From Hemileia vastatrix (Eukaryota; Basidiomycota; Pucciniomycetes; Pucciniales; Zaghouaniaceae): a stretch of DNA of 64,000 bases. The stretch lies in the NCBI GenBank assembly GCA_030280995.1, contig JASXTE010000014.1, positions 22,664,150 to 22,728,149 on the forward strand. Reading direction: 5' to 3'. The translations under genes were made by a program, and so were the position numbers. The notes below the pieces were generated by a model. That model was not told the origin of the DNA and searched no databases. It saw only the letters and a list, made by a program, of their open reading frames with translations. Each line of letters opens with the position of its first letter. The first letter of the stretch is position 1. This document shows, one piece after another, positions 33,108-45,224 of the stretch.

Positions 33108-33908
33108 TTTCGGTGGGTGTCTTGGTCTAGAAGATTAAACTGGAGGTTCTACGAGGGTTTAAGTGGATTTATTGGACTCTCAAAAACAATATACGTATTT
33201 CTTAAACCTTTTGATTGTTTTAATCAAACAACAAGAGGTGGATTCAAATATTATTATAAATTATAGCTTAGAATTATCTTGATGTAAGTACTAGTGTTAT
33301 AAAGTATAGTAATTAAGGTTGTAATTGATATATTGTAAGATTGGTAAATAAGTAAGGAATGGTTTAAAAATAACAAAAAGAGAGGGCTTTTTATTGGCAA
33401 AAATGTGAGAAATAAAGACACGTAGTTAACACCACCTAATACAAGGGTTTGAGAGGAAAAAACTAAATAAAGTGAGTATGTGAAATAATAAAAGATATAC
33501 TAAATGGTGCGTCAATAAAGGTATCATTTTTATTTGAAATAGAACTTGAGTTACCTTAGACTGTCACATTTAGTACAAAATATTGGATTTAAAATGTTGA
33601 TTCAGTGGAAATTTAAATTTCTCAATAAAGGAATTTGAATTTTTTAAGATTTTTATTATATTTTAATACTTATTTTTATTCCCTCTCATCTGTATTATTG
33701 AGTACAGTGTTAGGGAGTAAAAATGTATAGGACAAATACTTATTTTTATTAATTATTTACATTACTTAGTGTACTTAGCTAGTTAGTTGTAAGTAATACA
33801 TAAGTAGGTAATAAATAATTAATTACTAATAAGGATCTAAAAGGTGTGGCTTCATCACAGTAAGATAATTAATTATTTTACTGGATAAGTCTAGTAGCCT
33901 GGCTGACA
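33108..33908 (-). repeat. 3' LTR of chromovirus C
   Basis: 801 bp; starts TTTCGGTGGG (first bases changed from TGTTGG seen in the other LTR), ends GCCTGGCTGACA. Adjacent to TSD GAGAG on the left and the polypurine tract on the right. Confidence 0.85.
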
Positions 33909-33941
33909 CTCCCTCACTCTAAAAAAACAATATAAAAAATG

Positions 33942-36850
33942 CTATGATTTATTCTTTTTATACTTTTTTAGTTGAGTAGGAAGATTAGATATCTCCTTCC
34001 CAGGTATCCAAGAATCATATTCAGATGATTTATTCTTGAATTTCAATAAGTATTCTGTACCTTTTTCAGCAGTGAATATTCTGTCATTCAGAATATTATC
34101 AACTTCTGCTGTCTCATTGATTTCATTAGGGGTTTTCTTTGGTCTTCCCCTCCTTTTTAGAAATAAATCACTATTGGATGTGTAAGATTTCAGAAGAGAT
34201 ATTGGAAAAGCAAGATTTTTTCTGTCATATGGAGAATACAAAATAACTTCAACTGCATTATCTCCAATCATTCTTTTGACAACAAATGGACCAAAAAATT
34301 GGTCTTTTAATTTGTTATTACCTTGTAAATTTAAGTGGACTGTAGAAATCAACACTTCATCATCCTTTTTAAAAGTGTATTCTTTATGGGTTTTGTCCCA
34401 TCTCTTCTTCTCATATTCAAAAGATTTTTCAATAAATTTTTGAGCATGACTTCTGCAAAGTTGTTGCATTTGAAGAAAAGATTTTACACCAGGATGTTAA
34501 TCCAATTTTGGTATTTTAATATTGAGTATTTGGGAAAGAGTATTTGGAACATATCTAAGCCAGAGCTCAAAAGGCTTTCTTTGAGTAACAGAATGAGCAG
34601 TGCTATTATAAGCAAATTCCAACCCAGGAAGTAAGGTAACGCAATCATGAGTGAATCTGTCATTATCTTTATACTCAAGGCCAAAGGCACAATACCTTCT
34701 TATCATGTCCTCTAAAGTCTGAATCATTCTTTCAGCTAATCCATCAGTTTGAGAATGATGGGAAGTATCACAACCACAAACATCCCTCAGAGACATCCAA
34801 AATTCAGAGGTAAATTTAGGGTCTCTGTCAGAGATTATGGCTTTAGAAAAACCAGCAGTATTAAAAATATGAGACCACCATAAGAAAGCTGATTCTTTAG
34901 TGGAAACATCCTTGTGTGTAGGGATAAATTTAAACATTTTAGTGAATCTGTCCACAATAACCCAAAAAGAGTTATAACTGTCTTTTACAGCAATAGGTAA
35001 TCCTTTTACAAAATCCATGTTTATTATCAGCCATGGTGCATCAGGAGGCTCAATATGTTGCATTAATCTAGCTCTCTTACCAGTCAATCTTTTTGATTTT
35101 TGCCAGAATCACAAGATTCAACATATAATTTGGTGTCTTCAGACATATCAACCCACCAAGCAGTGTTCTTAATTCTGATCATTGTTTTTTCAAGATCAAA
35201 ATGTCCAGATAATATGTCATCATGAAAAATTTTCAAGATGATTTCTTTCATAGAAGAAGGAATAACAATAACATTACTCAATTTTCTTCTATAGTATAGA
35301 TATCCTTCATCTATTGAAAATTAACCTTTTTTCAAAGCCTTTTGGTACTTTGGTGGAAAGGTTTTAATTAATGCTTGTATTGAAGCATTCTTTGGATCAT
35401 TTAATATGGTGCATAATTTGTTTAAGTCAGTGTCCTTATCATATGAATCCAAAATAAGCTGTAATAGCCCTTCCTCCATATCAACCACATATATCCCATG
35501 AATATGAATAATTTCATCCTCAGGATCATAAGCAGGATTAGAGTCATCATTTGGTAAAGGTAACCTTGATAACATATCCACATTTGAGTGAACAATAACA
35601 GCCCTATGAATAATTTTCATTCTCCCTCTGTATTCCTGAACAACTAACTGCCATCTGAACATATGTCTGTTAGGGGTTTTCAAGTTTAAAAGGGATTTAA
35701 CTGCACTTCACTCAGTGACAAGTTCAACTTTCTGGTCATCTAGGTAATAATGTAGCTTCTCTAGAGCCCACACTACAGCTAAACATTCAAGTTGAGTGGC
35801 ACCATATTTCAATACACTATTTATCAAGGTTCTTGAAATATAACAAATTACTACTTCTAAAAATTTATCATTCATAACTTGTTTTTGATGGAGGACAGCA
35901 CCAAGACCAATAAAACTGGCATCAGTGTACAAAACAAATGGTTGATTAAAGTTAGGTAAAGCAAGAATTGGTGCTGACTTCAAACAGTGTTTCATAGTGT
36001 CAAAGGCTCTCTGTATTTCAATATTCCAGACAAAAGCAACATCCTTTCTAGTCAATTGGGTAAGGGGTAAAGCAATGACTTGGTAATTTTTAATATACTG
36101 TCTATAGTATCCACACATTCCCCAAAAACTCTGGAGCTCTCTAACTGTGGTAGGAGCCTTCACCTGTTGTATGGCTGCCACTTTGTTTTGGTCAACACAT
36201 ATCTGTAACCCTGAAACAACATGACCAAGAACCTTTAGAGAATAAAAACCAAATTTACATTTATTCAATGCAAGTGTCATATTTATTTCATCCATTTTAT
36301 GGAACACTTTACACAGGTGGTTAAGATGGTCCTCAAATGTTTTTGAGAATATAATGATATCATCAATATGAACCATCAGCCATCCTTCAATTATCTCCTG
36401 ATGGAATGTGTTATCCATAACTTTTTGTAAAACAGAAGGGGCATTTTTAGGGCCAAATGGCATCCTAACATACTTATAAATACCCATATGAGTAGCAATC
36501 ATCAGAAAATTCTGAGAATTCTTATCAACAGGTCCCTGGTGATATCCCTTGTTACCATCCAAACAGCTGATATATTTAGCACCTTGTAAGGTAGCATGGA
36601 TAGAGCTAACGCTAGGTAAAGGATAGATATCATCAACAGTATAAGTATTAAGTGCTCTCTAATCAACTCATAACCTGTCTTTATCTTTCTCATAAGAAGT
36701 TAGGACAGGTGAGATAACACAATATTTAGGTGTTTCAACTACCTTTTCAATAATATTCATTTTCAAAAGGGTAGAGATATTGTCTTCAATATCTTTTCTC
36801 TTTGTGGGAGAAGCAGGATAAGGCTTCTTCTTTAAACTAGGTGGTATATC
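33942..36850 (-). pseudogene. Chromovirus C RT, RNase H, integrase and chromodomain
   Basis: RT: RALNTYTVDDIYPLP, MDGNKGYHQGPVD, GIYKYVRMPFGPKNAPS, catalytic VHIDDIIIFSKT; RNase H: LYTDASFIGLGAVLHQ; integrase: GHFDLEKTMIRIKN zinc region, NMDFVKGLP, SDRDPKFTSEFW, GLAERMIQTLED (D, D, E). At 33942-34469 the C-terminal domain ends in a chromodomain (EVDNILNDRIFTAEKGTEYL, SSEYDSWIPGKEISN), which in chromoviruses targets integration to modified histones. Breaks: TGA and TAG near 36661-36676 (RL-stop-VD-stop-RALN), TGA at 35708, stops or shifts near 35321 and 35085, and at 34497. Confidence 0.85.
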
Positions 36851-37051
36851 AGTTAATGGTTAAGATAATGAAAGTTTCATTTCTTCTTTAACTAATCCTA
36901 GTTGATGTGACCCATGAGCAAAGGCCATAGGAAAAGATTTTATAAATTTAATGATGGAATCTTTATCCTCACCAGAAATTTGTTTTCCAAAAGAAGCATT
37001 GTCAATTTCAGACATAAGGGCATGAATTTATTTTGTAGATCTTCCTTTATA

Positions 37052-37471
37052 TTAAACCACAGAATTACATGTGTTGAATTCTGGTTTCAATAATCTTTTG
37101 GGGGAGGAAATCTTAAATTTTCTCTTCCCATTAATCCCAATTGTGAAACATTGGTTTGAAGGATCCAATTTTATGCCATACTTTTTTAAAATATCATTAC
37201 CTATAGTAAACCAACTGCTTAAGTTATCATTTTTCATGATAACAAAATCACAAATAGCTCTTACAAAACCATGGTTATACTTAAAAAACACTGTGGCTTT
37301 GTATTTAGCAATGGGGAACAAAACAGAGCCATAACCTCTCCAATTTTCAGAAATGATAGGCATAATTTTTGATTTATAGTCTTGATCCACTGAAGCAAAT
37401 GCTTTTTCAGATACTACACTTCCTCCAGCTCCAGAATACAGAACAACTTCAATGCTGGTTCCATTAATCAA
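37052..37471 (-). pseudogene. Chromovirus C aspartic protease with lost catalytic Asp
   Basis: 139 codons. The active-site region reads VVLYSGAGGSVVSE; the related element D has FLDSDATGSVVSE, so Asp is replaced by Tyr (GAT to TAT). The remainder (WRGYGSVLFPIAKYKATVFF, FTIGNDILKKYGIKLDP) is the usual retropepsin fold with its second hydrophobic strand. Without the Asp the enzyme cannot work. Confidence 0.75.
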
Positions 37472-37579
37472 GACTGGTGCCTTGAGAGTGGCAATAACAA
37501 TTGAGCTATCCTCAATGTTCTTTATGATCTCAGCATCCTCAACTGTAGATAAATCATTATTATCAATATCAATAGTATT

Positions 37580-38313
37580 TTAATAATGAAAATCTTCTTC
37601 CAGCATCAAGATTTCTTGTTGAGATTCATATGAAATATTTCTGGCACAATCACTTGAAGTATCATCCAGTGCTGTTGTGTCATCAGCATGCTCCTCAGTT
37701 TTTTCAACAAGATTTATTATCTTTTCACAAACATGGCCTTTCTGAAAGGCTTGTTGCACTTTAAGCAAGTGTTTGTTGCATACTTTTTGGGTGCAACAGG
37801 GGCAGATGGTTTACCAACCTTTTCCAGAGTTTTCTGTTGGTAAGTGGAGGGTTTCTCCAAAGTGGTTGTAGGAATGAATCCTCTGGCATCATACTTATTG
37901 TTTAGAAGGATCTCATTACAAGTATTAATCAAAGAAGAAGGTTCTCTGGTGAGCTCAATCCTAGCCACTATCAAGTCTCTCAAAGAAGTTGGTATTTTGT
38001 AAAGGATCCTGTCCTTCCATAACTCAAACTCCATATTTGGGTCCATTGCTCTCAAGATTTTTACAAGTTTTAGTAGGAACTCAATAGTTTTATCAGTAGA
38101 AGATCTATATCTAGTTTCCTCATACTGCCTTTGTTGAGCCATCCTAAACTTGGAGCCACCAAATTGTGCTTTAATCAATTTTTTCCAGTCTTCCCATGAG
38201 TAATCATTCCTTTCCAGGAGAACAGATTCATACCACATTAGGGCTACATTGGTAAAAAAAGAAATTAACTTAGACACAATTTCCTCATCTGGGAGTTTGG
38301 AAGAGTTTTTCAA
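37580..38313 (-). pseudogene. Chromovirus C gag (capsid and zinc knuckle), one-base frameshift
   Basis: Capsid-type gag (WYESVLLERNDYSWEDWKKL, KAQFGGSKFRMAQQRQY, ILYKIPTSLRDLIVARIEL) followed by a knuckle CLKCNKPF...QKGHVCEK. The frame breaks inside the knuckle near 37743, where one C seems to be missing; element D has CFICNKLWQKGHVC intact at this site. The knuckle spacing CX2CX7HXC differs from the standard CX2CX4HX4C. Confidence 0.75.
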
Positions 38314-39919
38314 GTTATCAATTCTGCAAATGAATTGCTGCCAATCAGAAGAAGAATCACCATCAAATGTTGGATACTGGTCAAGTTTTGGTCAATTCTT
38401 TTGATTTGAAGGAGTTTCCTTAGTACTAGCTTGTTTCTGAGTAATAAGCAGCTGTAACTTATCCAAATGTGCAGTAATCTCATTGTTTAATCCTTCTGTT
38501 GAAGATCCTGGTGCATCATCAATTTTCGATAGAAACTCAGTGGTATCAACAGGCATTTCTGAAACCTATTTTATTTTAGATGAACAAGCAACAGGTAAAC
38601 TTGGAGCATCCTGCACCATATGTTCCTTTAAAGAAATGTCAGAAAAATTTCGATCATTAAACAATGCGTTCAATTTCTCTTCAATGGTTGTTAGTCTGGT
38701 TTTCACTTTTGGTAGACCAGATAAACTCTCATTGATTGTTGCAAAAGTTTATCTTGAAAAGATGAATAATGATCACTCATTCTTTTCAGATTAATCTTAT
38801 CTATCTCTAGCTCCTGGCAACAGATAGAGACAGTATCTTGTAATTTAGACAAAGAATTTTTAATATTTTGCCATAAAGCAACTTTCTTTTCATGAGTTGC
38901 TTTATAATTAAAAAAATCATCAGAAACTCTCTTTTATTCACTCCTCAATGATTGATAACCTTGTTCAGTTAACAAACTATTAAACTTTTGAGTCAATCGC
39001 ATATTGTTCATGATATGATTTTATTTTGCAATAATATCTCTCAAATATTCATCATTAATTTTTGCTACATCTGGAGTGTTTCTCAATAAGGAAACAGAGT
39101 AACTTTCCAGATTCTCATAAAACTCAGGATCAAGTGTTTCATCAAAAACAGCCATATCAGGATTTATCATTGAAGTAGCAATTAAAACTAAAGGATTAGA
39201 TACATGAGTGATTTTTCTACTATTCTCAGCCTCTACTGGTATCACAGTTTCATCTCCTCTTCCAGAATTACCTGAAGGAACTGAATCAGCTACAAGAAAT
39301 GGTACTTGAGATTAAATAGAGGGGCTTACTAAGGCTTTTTGGGAATGATATGAATATTGTTTTTTCTTTTTCTGCCTCCTTGATAAGGGTAAGGAGGTGT
39401 GGGGTTGAATTGACTGGGTCTTGATGGACCTTCTTGAGGCATTTGTGTCTGCTGATGTTGAGACAGATAATCCCACTGCCACCTTGATAATTCCACCTTT
39501 TCTGGTTGCTGGGGAGCCAATTGTGGAAGATCCCTGGGGGGGAGTTCTCCTCTTCTCTTGAAGAAAGGCATCTATTCTTACCTTTTCTTCTAGTGAATCT
39601 GTTCTTGACCTCGGTCTTAAGTTCTCTGCTCTCAACTCTTTTATGTGGGTGGAGATGTTCTTTAGTTGTTGAGGCAGAGGCATCTTTTTTATCTTGAAGT
39701 CTTTGGAAGTCCTTCTGAGGGGTTTATTGAAGGTTCTGTTCCTGAGCATTTGTCTCCACTAGAATTTCTACTTCCTCCATTTCCACATCCTGATTGGTTC
39801 AATGATTGATTAATTTGAGCCAATTTTGTAGTTAAAGGAGAACTCACATAAGTAGACTCATCATTATCAATCAGATCCAATTCCTCTTCACATGCAGCAG
39901 AAACACCTTTATCAGTCAT
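38314..39919 (-). pseudogene. Chromovirus C N-terminal gag region, decayed
   Basis: Open pieces at 39689-39919 (start MTDKGVSAACEEEL, acidic), 39312-39749 and 39329-39571 (two overlapping frames; the latter has ELSRWQWDYLSQHQQ and PYPYQGGRKRKNN, matching QVEQWKWDYLMSHYQQ and AHPYQGGRRKK in element D), and 39021-39245 (MAVFDETLDPEFYENLESYS). The gene order indicates one large gag with a Gln/Pro-rich middle. Frameshifts and stops separate the pieces. Confidence 0.6.
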
Positions 39920-40752
39920 TTTTTAAATTTAACCTGAAGTGAGGGAAGGAAACAATAAGATGAATTAGTTTTATTTTTGCTTTTATTTAAAAGAAAAATA
40001 ATAATAAAAAAGAATATAAAATCATTCAGGACAAAAATCAACTGAAAATAATAATCAAATTATTTATAATTCAAAATAATCTTATAACCAGGATTAAAAG
40101 AAATCAACTGAAGAAATAAAATTAAATTTTAATTAACAAATTAATTTTGATAATTATCAGGATTTAAATCAACTGAAAAATATTTAATTACCAGGACTTA
40201 ATGTCAACTGAAATAATTTTATATAATTTATTTTTTTAATTAATTATTAAAATTTTATTGTCAGGAAAATTTGTCAACTGGAACAATAATATTTAATTTA
40301 TCAGGACAAAGTCAACTGAAAAATATAATATAGTTAAAATAAAAATTATTACTTATAGGACTAAGAACACAATTGCTCTATCTTTCTAAGCTAGGAAAAA
40401 AAAAATAATAATTCCAATTTACCAGACACCTCCCCCTGTAAAATGAGAAAATTAATGCCACTTACAGATTGCTGAGTTAAATGAAATATGTAGATTATGA
40501 AGAGTGAAAAGTGACCCACAAATAGTAATCAATATAATTACCACAAAAATATATGACTATAGTCAATATATAAACCTAAGTTTAGGAGCACGGCTTGATT
40601 CCCGTTTGCAGCAAAAAATTAAGTCACATGATTTATGACGTTCGTCGTTTTCATTGTCCACTTGTCCTTATAGGTACCTCAATGGAAATGGTCCCACAGT
40701 CTCTGGTCTCAAGATAACAATGCACCGTCGACAATTCAGAAGGTTCCCCAAC
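39920..40752 (-). other. 5' leader of chromovirus C
   Basis: AT-rich, with several CAACTGAA/TCAACTG and CAGGA motifs repeated at 40040-40330 (roughly every 50 bp; TCAGGACAAA...TCAACTGAAA). The LTR-adjacent AGGTTCCCCAAC (40741-40752) is the place of the primer-binding site (minus GTTGGGGAACCT); I do not recognise the tRNA. Confidence 0.5.
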
Positions 40753-41552
40753 TGTTGGTGGGTCTCTTGGTCTAGAAGATTAAACTGGAGGTTCTACGAG
40801 GGTTTAAGTGGATCTATTGGACTCTCATAAACAATGTACATATTTCTTAAACCTTTTGATTGTTTTACTCAAAAAATAAGAGGTGGATTCAAATATTATT
40901 ATAAATTATAGCTTAGAATTATGTTGATGTAAGTACTAGTTTTATAAAGTATAGTAATAAAGGTTGTAATTTATGTATTGTAAGATTGGTAAATAACTAA
41001 GGAATGGTTTGAAAAGAACAAAAAGAGAGGGCCTTTTATTGGAAAAAATGTGAGAAATAAAGACACAGAGTTAAAACCACCTAATACAAGCGTGTGAGAG
41101 GAAAAAACTAAATAAAGAGAGTATGTGAAATAATAAAATATATACTAAATGGTGCATCAATAAAGGTATCATTTTTATTTGAAATAAAACTTGAGTTCCC
41201 TTAGACTGTCACATTTAGTACAAAAATTTAATTCAAAATTTTGATTCAGCAGAAATTTAAATTTCTCAATAAAGGAATTTGAATTTTTTAATATTTCTAT
41301 TATATTTTAATACTTATTTTTATTCCCTCTCATCTGTATTATTGAGCACAGTGTTAGGGAGTAAAAATTCATGGGACAATTACTTATTTTTATTAATTAT
41401 TTACATTACTTAGTGTACTTAGCTATTTAGTTGTAAGTAATACATAAGTAGGTAATAAATAATTAATTACTAATAAGGATTTAAAAGGCGTGGTTTCATC
41501 TCAGTAAGATAATTAATTATTTTACTGGATAAGTCTAGTAGCCTGGCTGACA
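40753..41552 (-). repeat. 5' LTR of chromovirus C
   Basis: 800 bp, TGTTGGTGGG...CTGGCTGACA. Followed by TSD GAGAG at 41553-41557. Confidence 0.85.
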
Positions 41553-41557
41553 GAGAG

Positions 41558-42350
41558 AATGTGTGAGGGGAACCATATGTGAAGCACAAAAGAGGGGAGG
41601 GAAGTATTAGGAAAGATAAGTTTTAAAGAGAATAAATAATATACATTTATAATAAATTGTAGAGAATTGAAAATGAAATGGCATGATACAAAAAAAAACT
41701 TATAAATATTGTGCAAAACTTTTTAGCCATATATTTTATTCTTGTTAAAATTTGACACTTATTTTTTTTCTATAATGAAGGTAATGGTATTTTTTTTTTT
41801 TTGAAAAAATAGTGACAATAAAATATTTTATAATCTAAAATTATGGCATAAGTATAAATTTTTTGGATTGTAAAATTAACAAAATTAATTTTACCATCAA
41901 CTTTGAACTTTATGTAGCTTCTACTAATACTTTAAAGCTTGAGAACTACTTAATAATATTTACTTTTACAATGAGAGCAAATATATACTTCAAGAAATTT
42001 TTACTAATAAAATTTTGATGAAAAGTATCATTTTAATAATTTTTTTTCTTGAATAACTTTTTATAGTATTGGGAGATTCTTTTATAAATTCATTAGTAAA
42101 AAATCTTGTTAAAGCATGCAAAAGGGATTTAGTTCAATTTCTACAACAATTTTTATATTTTTAAAGAAAAAACCAAAAACATTATTTTTCACAATATTAT
42201 GGATGTTCCCACTTTTTTTTAGTAGTGGGGCTCACTCACTTCAATATTCCTACAATAATTCTAGTAAGTCAAGCATCAAGATTTGTTTTTCTAATGATCA
42301 ACTGTGCTTCAATAAATGTTTGAATTAATTTCAAGTTGTGTTCAAATTAA
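41558..42350. other. AT-rich non-coding sequence right of chromovirus C
   Basis: Continuation of the G/A-rich target sequence, then A/T-rich DNA. The ORFs here are short and without recognisable features. Confidence 0.4.
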
Positions 42351-42359
42351 AATCAATAT

Positions 42360-42466
42360 TTCCTCATGATCGTTTCAACACCACCTCAATGTGTGCTCAA
42401 TTAGATATGAATTTGAGTTCAAGGTTGTGGACTAGCTAGCAAGTCTTCTTCACATATTGCATGTTG
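42360..42466. mobile_element. Decayed CACTA-type terminus (MITE right end)
   Basis: CCTCAATGTGTGCTCAATTA, GAGTTCAAGGTTGTGGAC, a TAGCTAGCAAG half-palindrome and the terminus ATATTGCATGTTG at 42466 correspond to the right end of the MITE at 32421-32659. The left end is not recognisable. It abuts the broken RT of chromovirus D. Confidence 0.55.
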
Positions 42467-42469
42467 AAA

Positions 42470-43310
42470 TTAAAAAAAATTCAATGTATTAAATGCTTTA
42501 TGTGTGTCATCATTCCAGATAAAAGCAACATCATTTCTGGTTAAATTTGTAAGAGGTAAAGCTATGACTTGGTAATTTTTTATATATTGTCTATAATAGC
42601 CACAAATTCCCAAAAAACTTTGGATTTCTCTCACAGAAGTTGGTGCTTTTACATGTTTAATTGCAAAAACTTTTTTCTGATCTACACAGATTTGTAAACC
42701 TAACACAACATTACCCAGGTTTTTCAAGGATTGAGAACAAAATTTACACTTTTTCAGGAATAAGGTCATGTTAATGTCATCCATCTTTTGAAATACTCTG
42801 TTCAAGTGATTTATGTTCTCATCAAAGGTTTTAGAAAAAACTATTATGTCATCAATATAGACCATTAACCATCCTTCAATTATTTCATGATGAAAAGTAT
42901 TGTCCATCACTTTTTGAAAAACTGATGGTGAATTTTTCAGGAAAAATGGCATTCTAACATACTTATATATTCCCATGTGAGTTGAAATAAGGAAAAAAAA
43001 TTTTGGAGTTCATTTCAACAGGTATTTGATGATAACCTTTATTAAAATCTAAACAACTAATAAATTTTGCACCTTGTAAGGTAGCATGTATTGATTTTAT
43101 TTTTGGTAAAAGATAAATATCATCCACTGTATAAGGATTCAATGCTCTATAATCCCCACATAACCTAGATTTATCTTTTTCTTAAGAGATAAAGACTGGG
43201 GAGATAACACAATATTTTGGTGTAACATCAACCTTCTCAATTATATTCATTTTTAAGAGGGTAGTAATATTATCCTCAATATCTTTTCTCTTTGTGGGAG
43301 AAGCAGGATA
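42470..43310 (-). pseudogene. Chromovirus D reverse transcriptase, C-terminally truncated
   Basis: RALNPYTVDDIYLLPK, KFISCLDFNKGYHQIP, GIYKYVRMPFFLKNSPS, catalytic VYIDDIIVFSKT, then the connection region to KAFNTLN, where homology to C ends. A change of frame separates the first part (43000-43310) from the second (42470-42976). Confidence 0.75.
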
Positions 43311-43312
43311 TG

Positions 43313-44047
43313 TTATTTTCTTAAGCTAGGAGGAATATCACTCAAGTTACAGGATAGATAATTTTTTATTTCTTCCTTAACAACTCCTAATTTATGAGAT
43401 CCATGAGTGAAAGTCATAGGAAAAGATGTAATAAAGGCAATTATAGACTCTTTCTTTTCACAAGTTAGACAATCACCAAATGAAGCAGTATTTATTTCTG
43501 ACAATAAATTATCCATTTCTTCTGTGGATATAACCTTACATTTTGTCATTGAATTACAAGATTTTAATAGGTGTGTAGAAGGTTCTTTAGGGGAAAAAAT
43601 TTTATATTTCATTTTTCTATTCATGCCAAATGTGAAACAATTGTTTTCTGGATCCAATTTGATACCAAACATGGTTAAAATGTCATCTCCCATAATAAAC
43701 CAGTTTCTTAAGTTATCATTTTTCATCACCAAAAATTCAAAAACAGCTCTGACAAAGCCACCATTATACTAAAAGAATACAGTGGTTTTTTACTTCCCAA
43801 TAGGACATAAAACAGAGCCATAACCTCTCCATTTTTCAGATGTCATAGGTAAGAATTTACTATGATAATCTTTATCCACTGAAGCCAGTTCTACTTCAGA
43901 CACTACACTTCCTGTAGCATCAGAGTCAAGAAAAACCTCAACATTTTTATCATTTATGATAAATGGTGCTCTAAAGGGGGATATTAATATGGAAATGCCA
44001 GTAATATCTTTTATAATTTCAGTATTATCTTCTGAAGATAAATCCAA
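43313..44047 (-). pseudogene. Chromovirus D protease and linker
   Basis: Active site VFLDSDATGSVVSE retains the catalytic Asp but has Asp instead of the usual Gly after Ser (DSD for DSG). A stop near 43790 separates it from the C-terminal part (WFIMGDDILTMFGIKLDP), followed by a linker towards RT (KKESIIAFITSFPM, SDIPPSLRK). Confidence 0.7.
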
Positions 44048-44214
44048 GTTACAAACTTCAGATAAACTATCTTAATATTGGAAATCTTGTTCCAACATTA
44101 GAACTTCATTTAAAGAATAATTTTTGTAAGAGATATTACTATCACAGTCACTAGAGGAATCATTAAGTTCAACTGCAGTATTTTCAGTTTCCTCAATTTT
44201 TTCAAAAAGGTGAA

Positions 44215-44830
44215 TTATTTGTCACAAACATGTCCTTTCTGCCATAATTTATTACATATAAAACAAATATTTTTTGCATATTTCTTTGGTGCAACTGGGG
44301 CAGAGGTTTTACCAGGTTTTTCTGGGTGTTTTGATGAAGGTTTTGGCTGATCATTGTAAGATTTTAAAGGATAATTCTTTGGTTCATACCTATGGTTGGT
44401 TAGCACTTCATTGCAGATATTAATGAAAAAAGAATTTTCTCTAACATTTTCAGTTCTAGCTACAATAAAATCTCTGAGAGAATTTGGTAATTTATAGAGA
44501 ATTTTGTCTCTCCAAACATCATAATCCATTTTTGGATCTATAGCTCTAAGATTTTTGATTATTTTCATAAGGAAAACAATAGGTGTTTCAGTAGAGGAGG
44601 ATGCATATGTAGCATTCTCATATAATCTCTGTTGTGCCAACCTGAATTTTGAACCACCAAATTGATTCTCAATTAATGTTTTCCACTCATTCCATATATA
44701 GTGATTGTTGTCCAATAAAACAGATTCATAACACATCAGAGCTACATTGAAAAAAATAAAATTAACTTAGAAAAAATTTATTCATCTGTAAATTTATAAG
44801 AATTTTTTAAATTATTAATTCTTTGAATAA
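44215..44830 (-). pseudogene. Chromovirus D gag (capsid and zinc knuckle)
   Basis: CYESVLLDNNHYIWNEWKTL, NQFGGSKFRLAQQRLYE, ILYKLPNSLRDFIVART and the knuckle CFICNKLWQKGHVCDK, which is in frame, unlike that of C. The N-terminus is separated by stops around 44740. Confidence 0.7.
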
Positions 44831-45224
44831 AATGTTTCCAGTCAGATGAAGAATCACCATAAAAGGTTGGATATTTATCTAGTTTATGCCAATTCTTATT
44901 TCCACTAGGTTGGTCAACTTAAAGGTTGGAATTATTCATTGTAATCAATTCCTGAATCCTGGAAAGGTGTTCAGAAATTTCATTATTCACAGAGGCAGCT
45001 GGTTCATTTTGAGTATTAAAATATTTTTTTTTGGTCACAAAAGATTCCATAGACTCATTTCCAGATTGTTGAATGGCCATATTACAAGGAAAATAAGAGC
45101 TCCCTTGTTCAGGCTGTTTACCTTTATTTCTGGTAGAAGTTTAAGTAGTATTTTTTACCATATCACAATGACCATCAAGAATGACTGGTAATGTAGAGAA
45201 TATTTCCTCAAGATTGGACAAATT

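Larger units (their letters stand above)
33108..41552 (-). mobile_element. Ty3/gypsy chromovirus C, complete with LTRs and TSD
   Basis: 8445 bp, flanked by GAGAG (33103-33107 and 41553-41557). LTRs at 33108-33908 and 40753-41552. Gag, protease, RT/RNase H, integrase and a C-terminal chromodomain are recognisable on minus, all interrupted. The LTRs differ at scattered positions (for example GTGTCTTGG against GTCTCTTGG), so the insertion is not recent. Polypurine tract complement CTCCCTCACTC at 33909. Confidence 0.9.
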
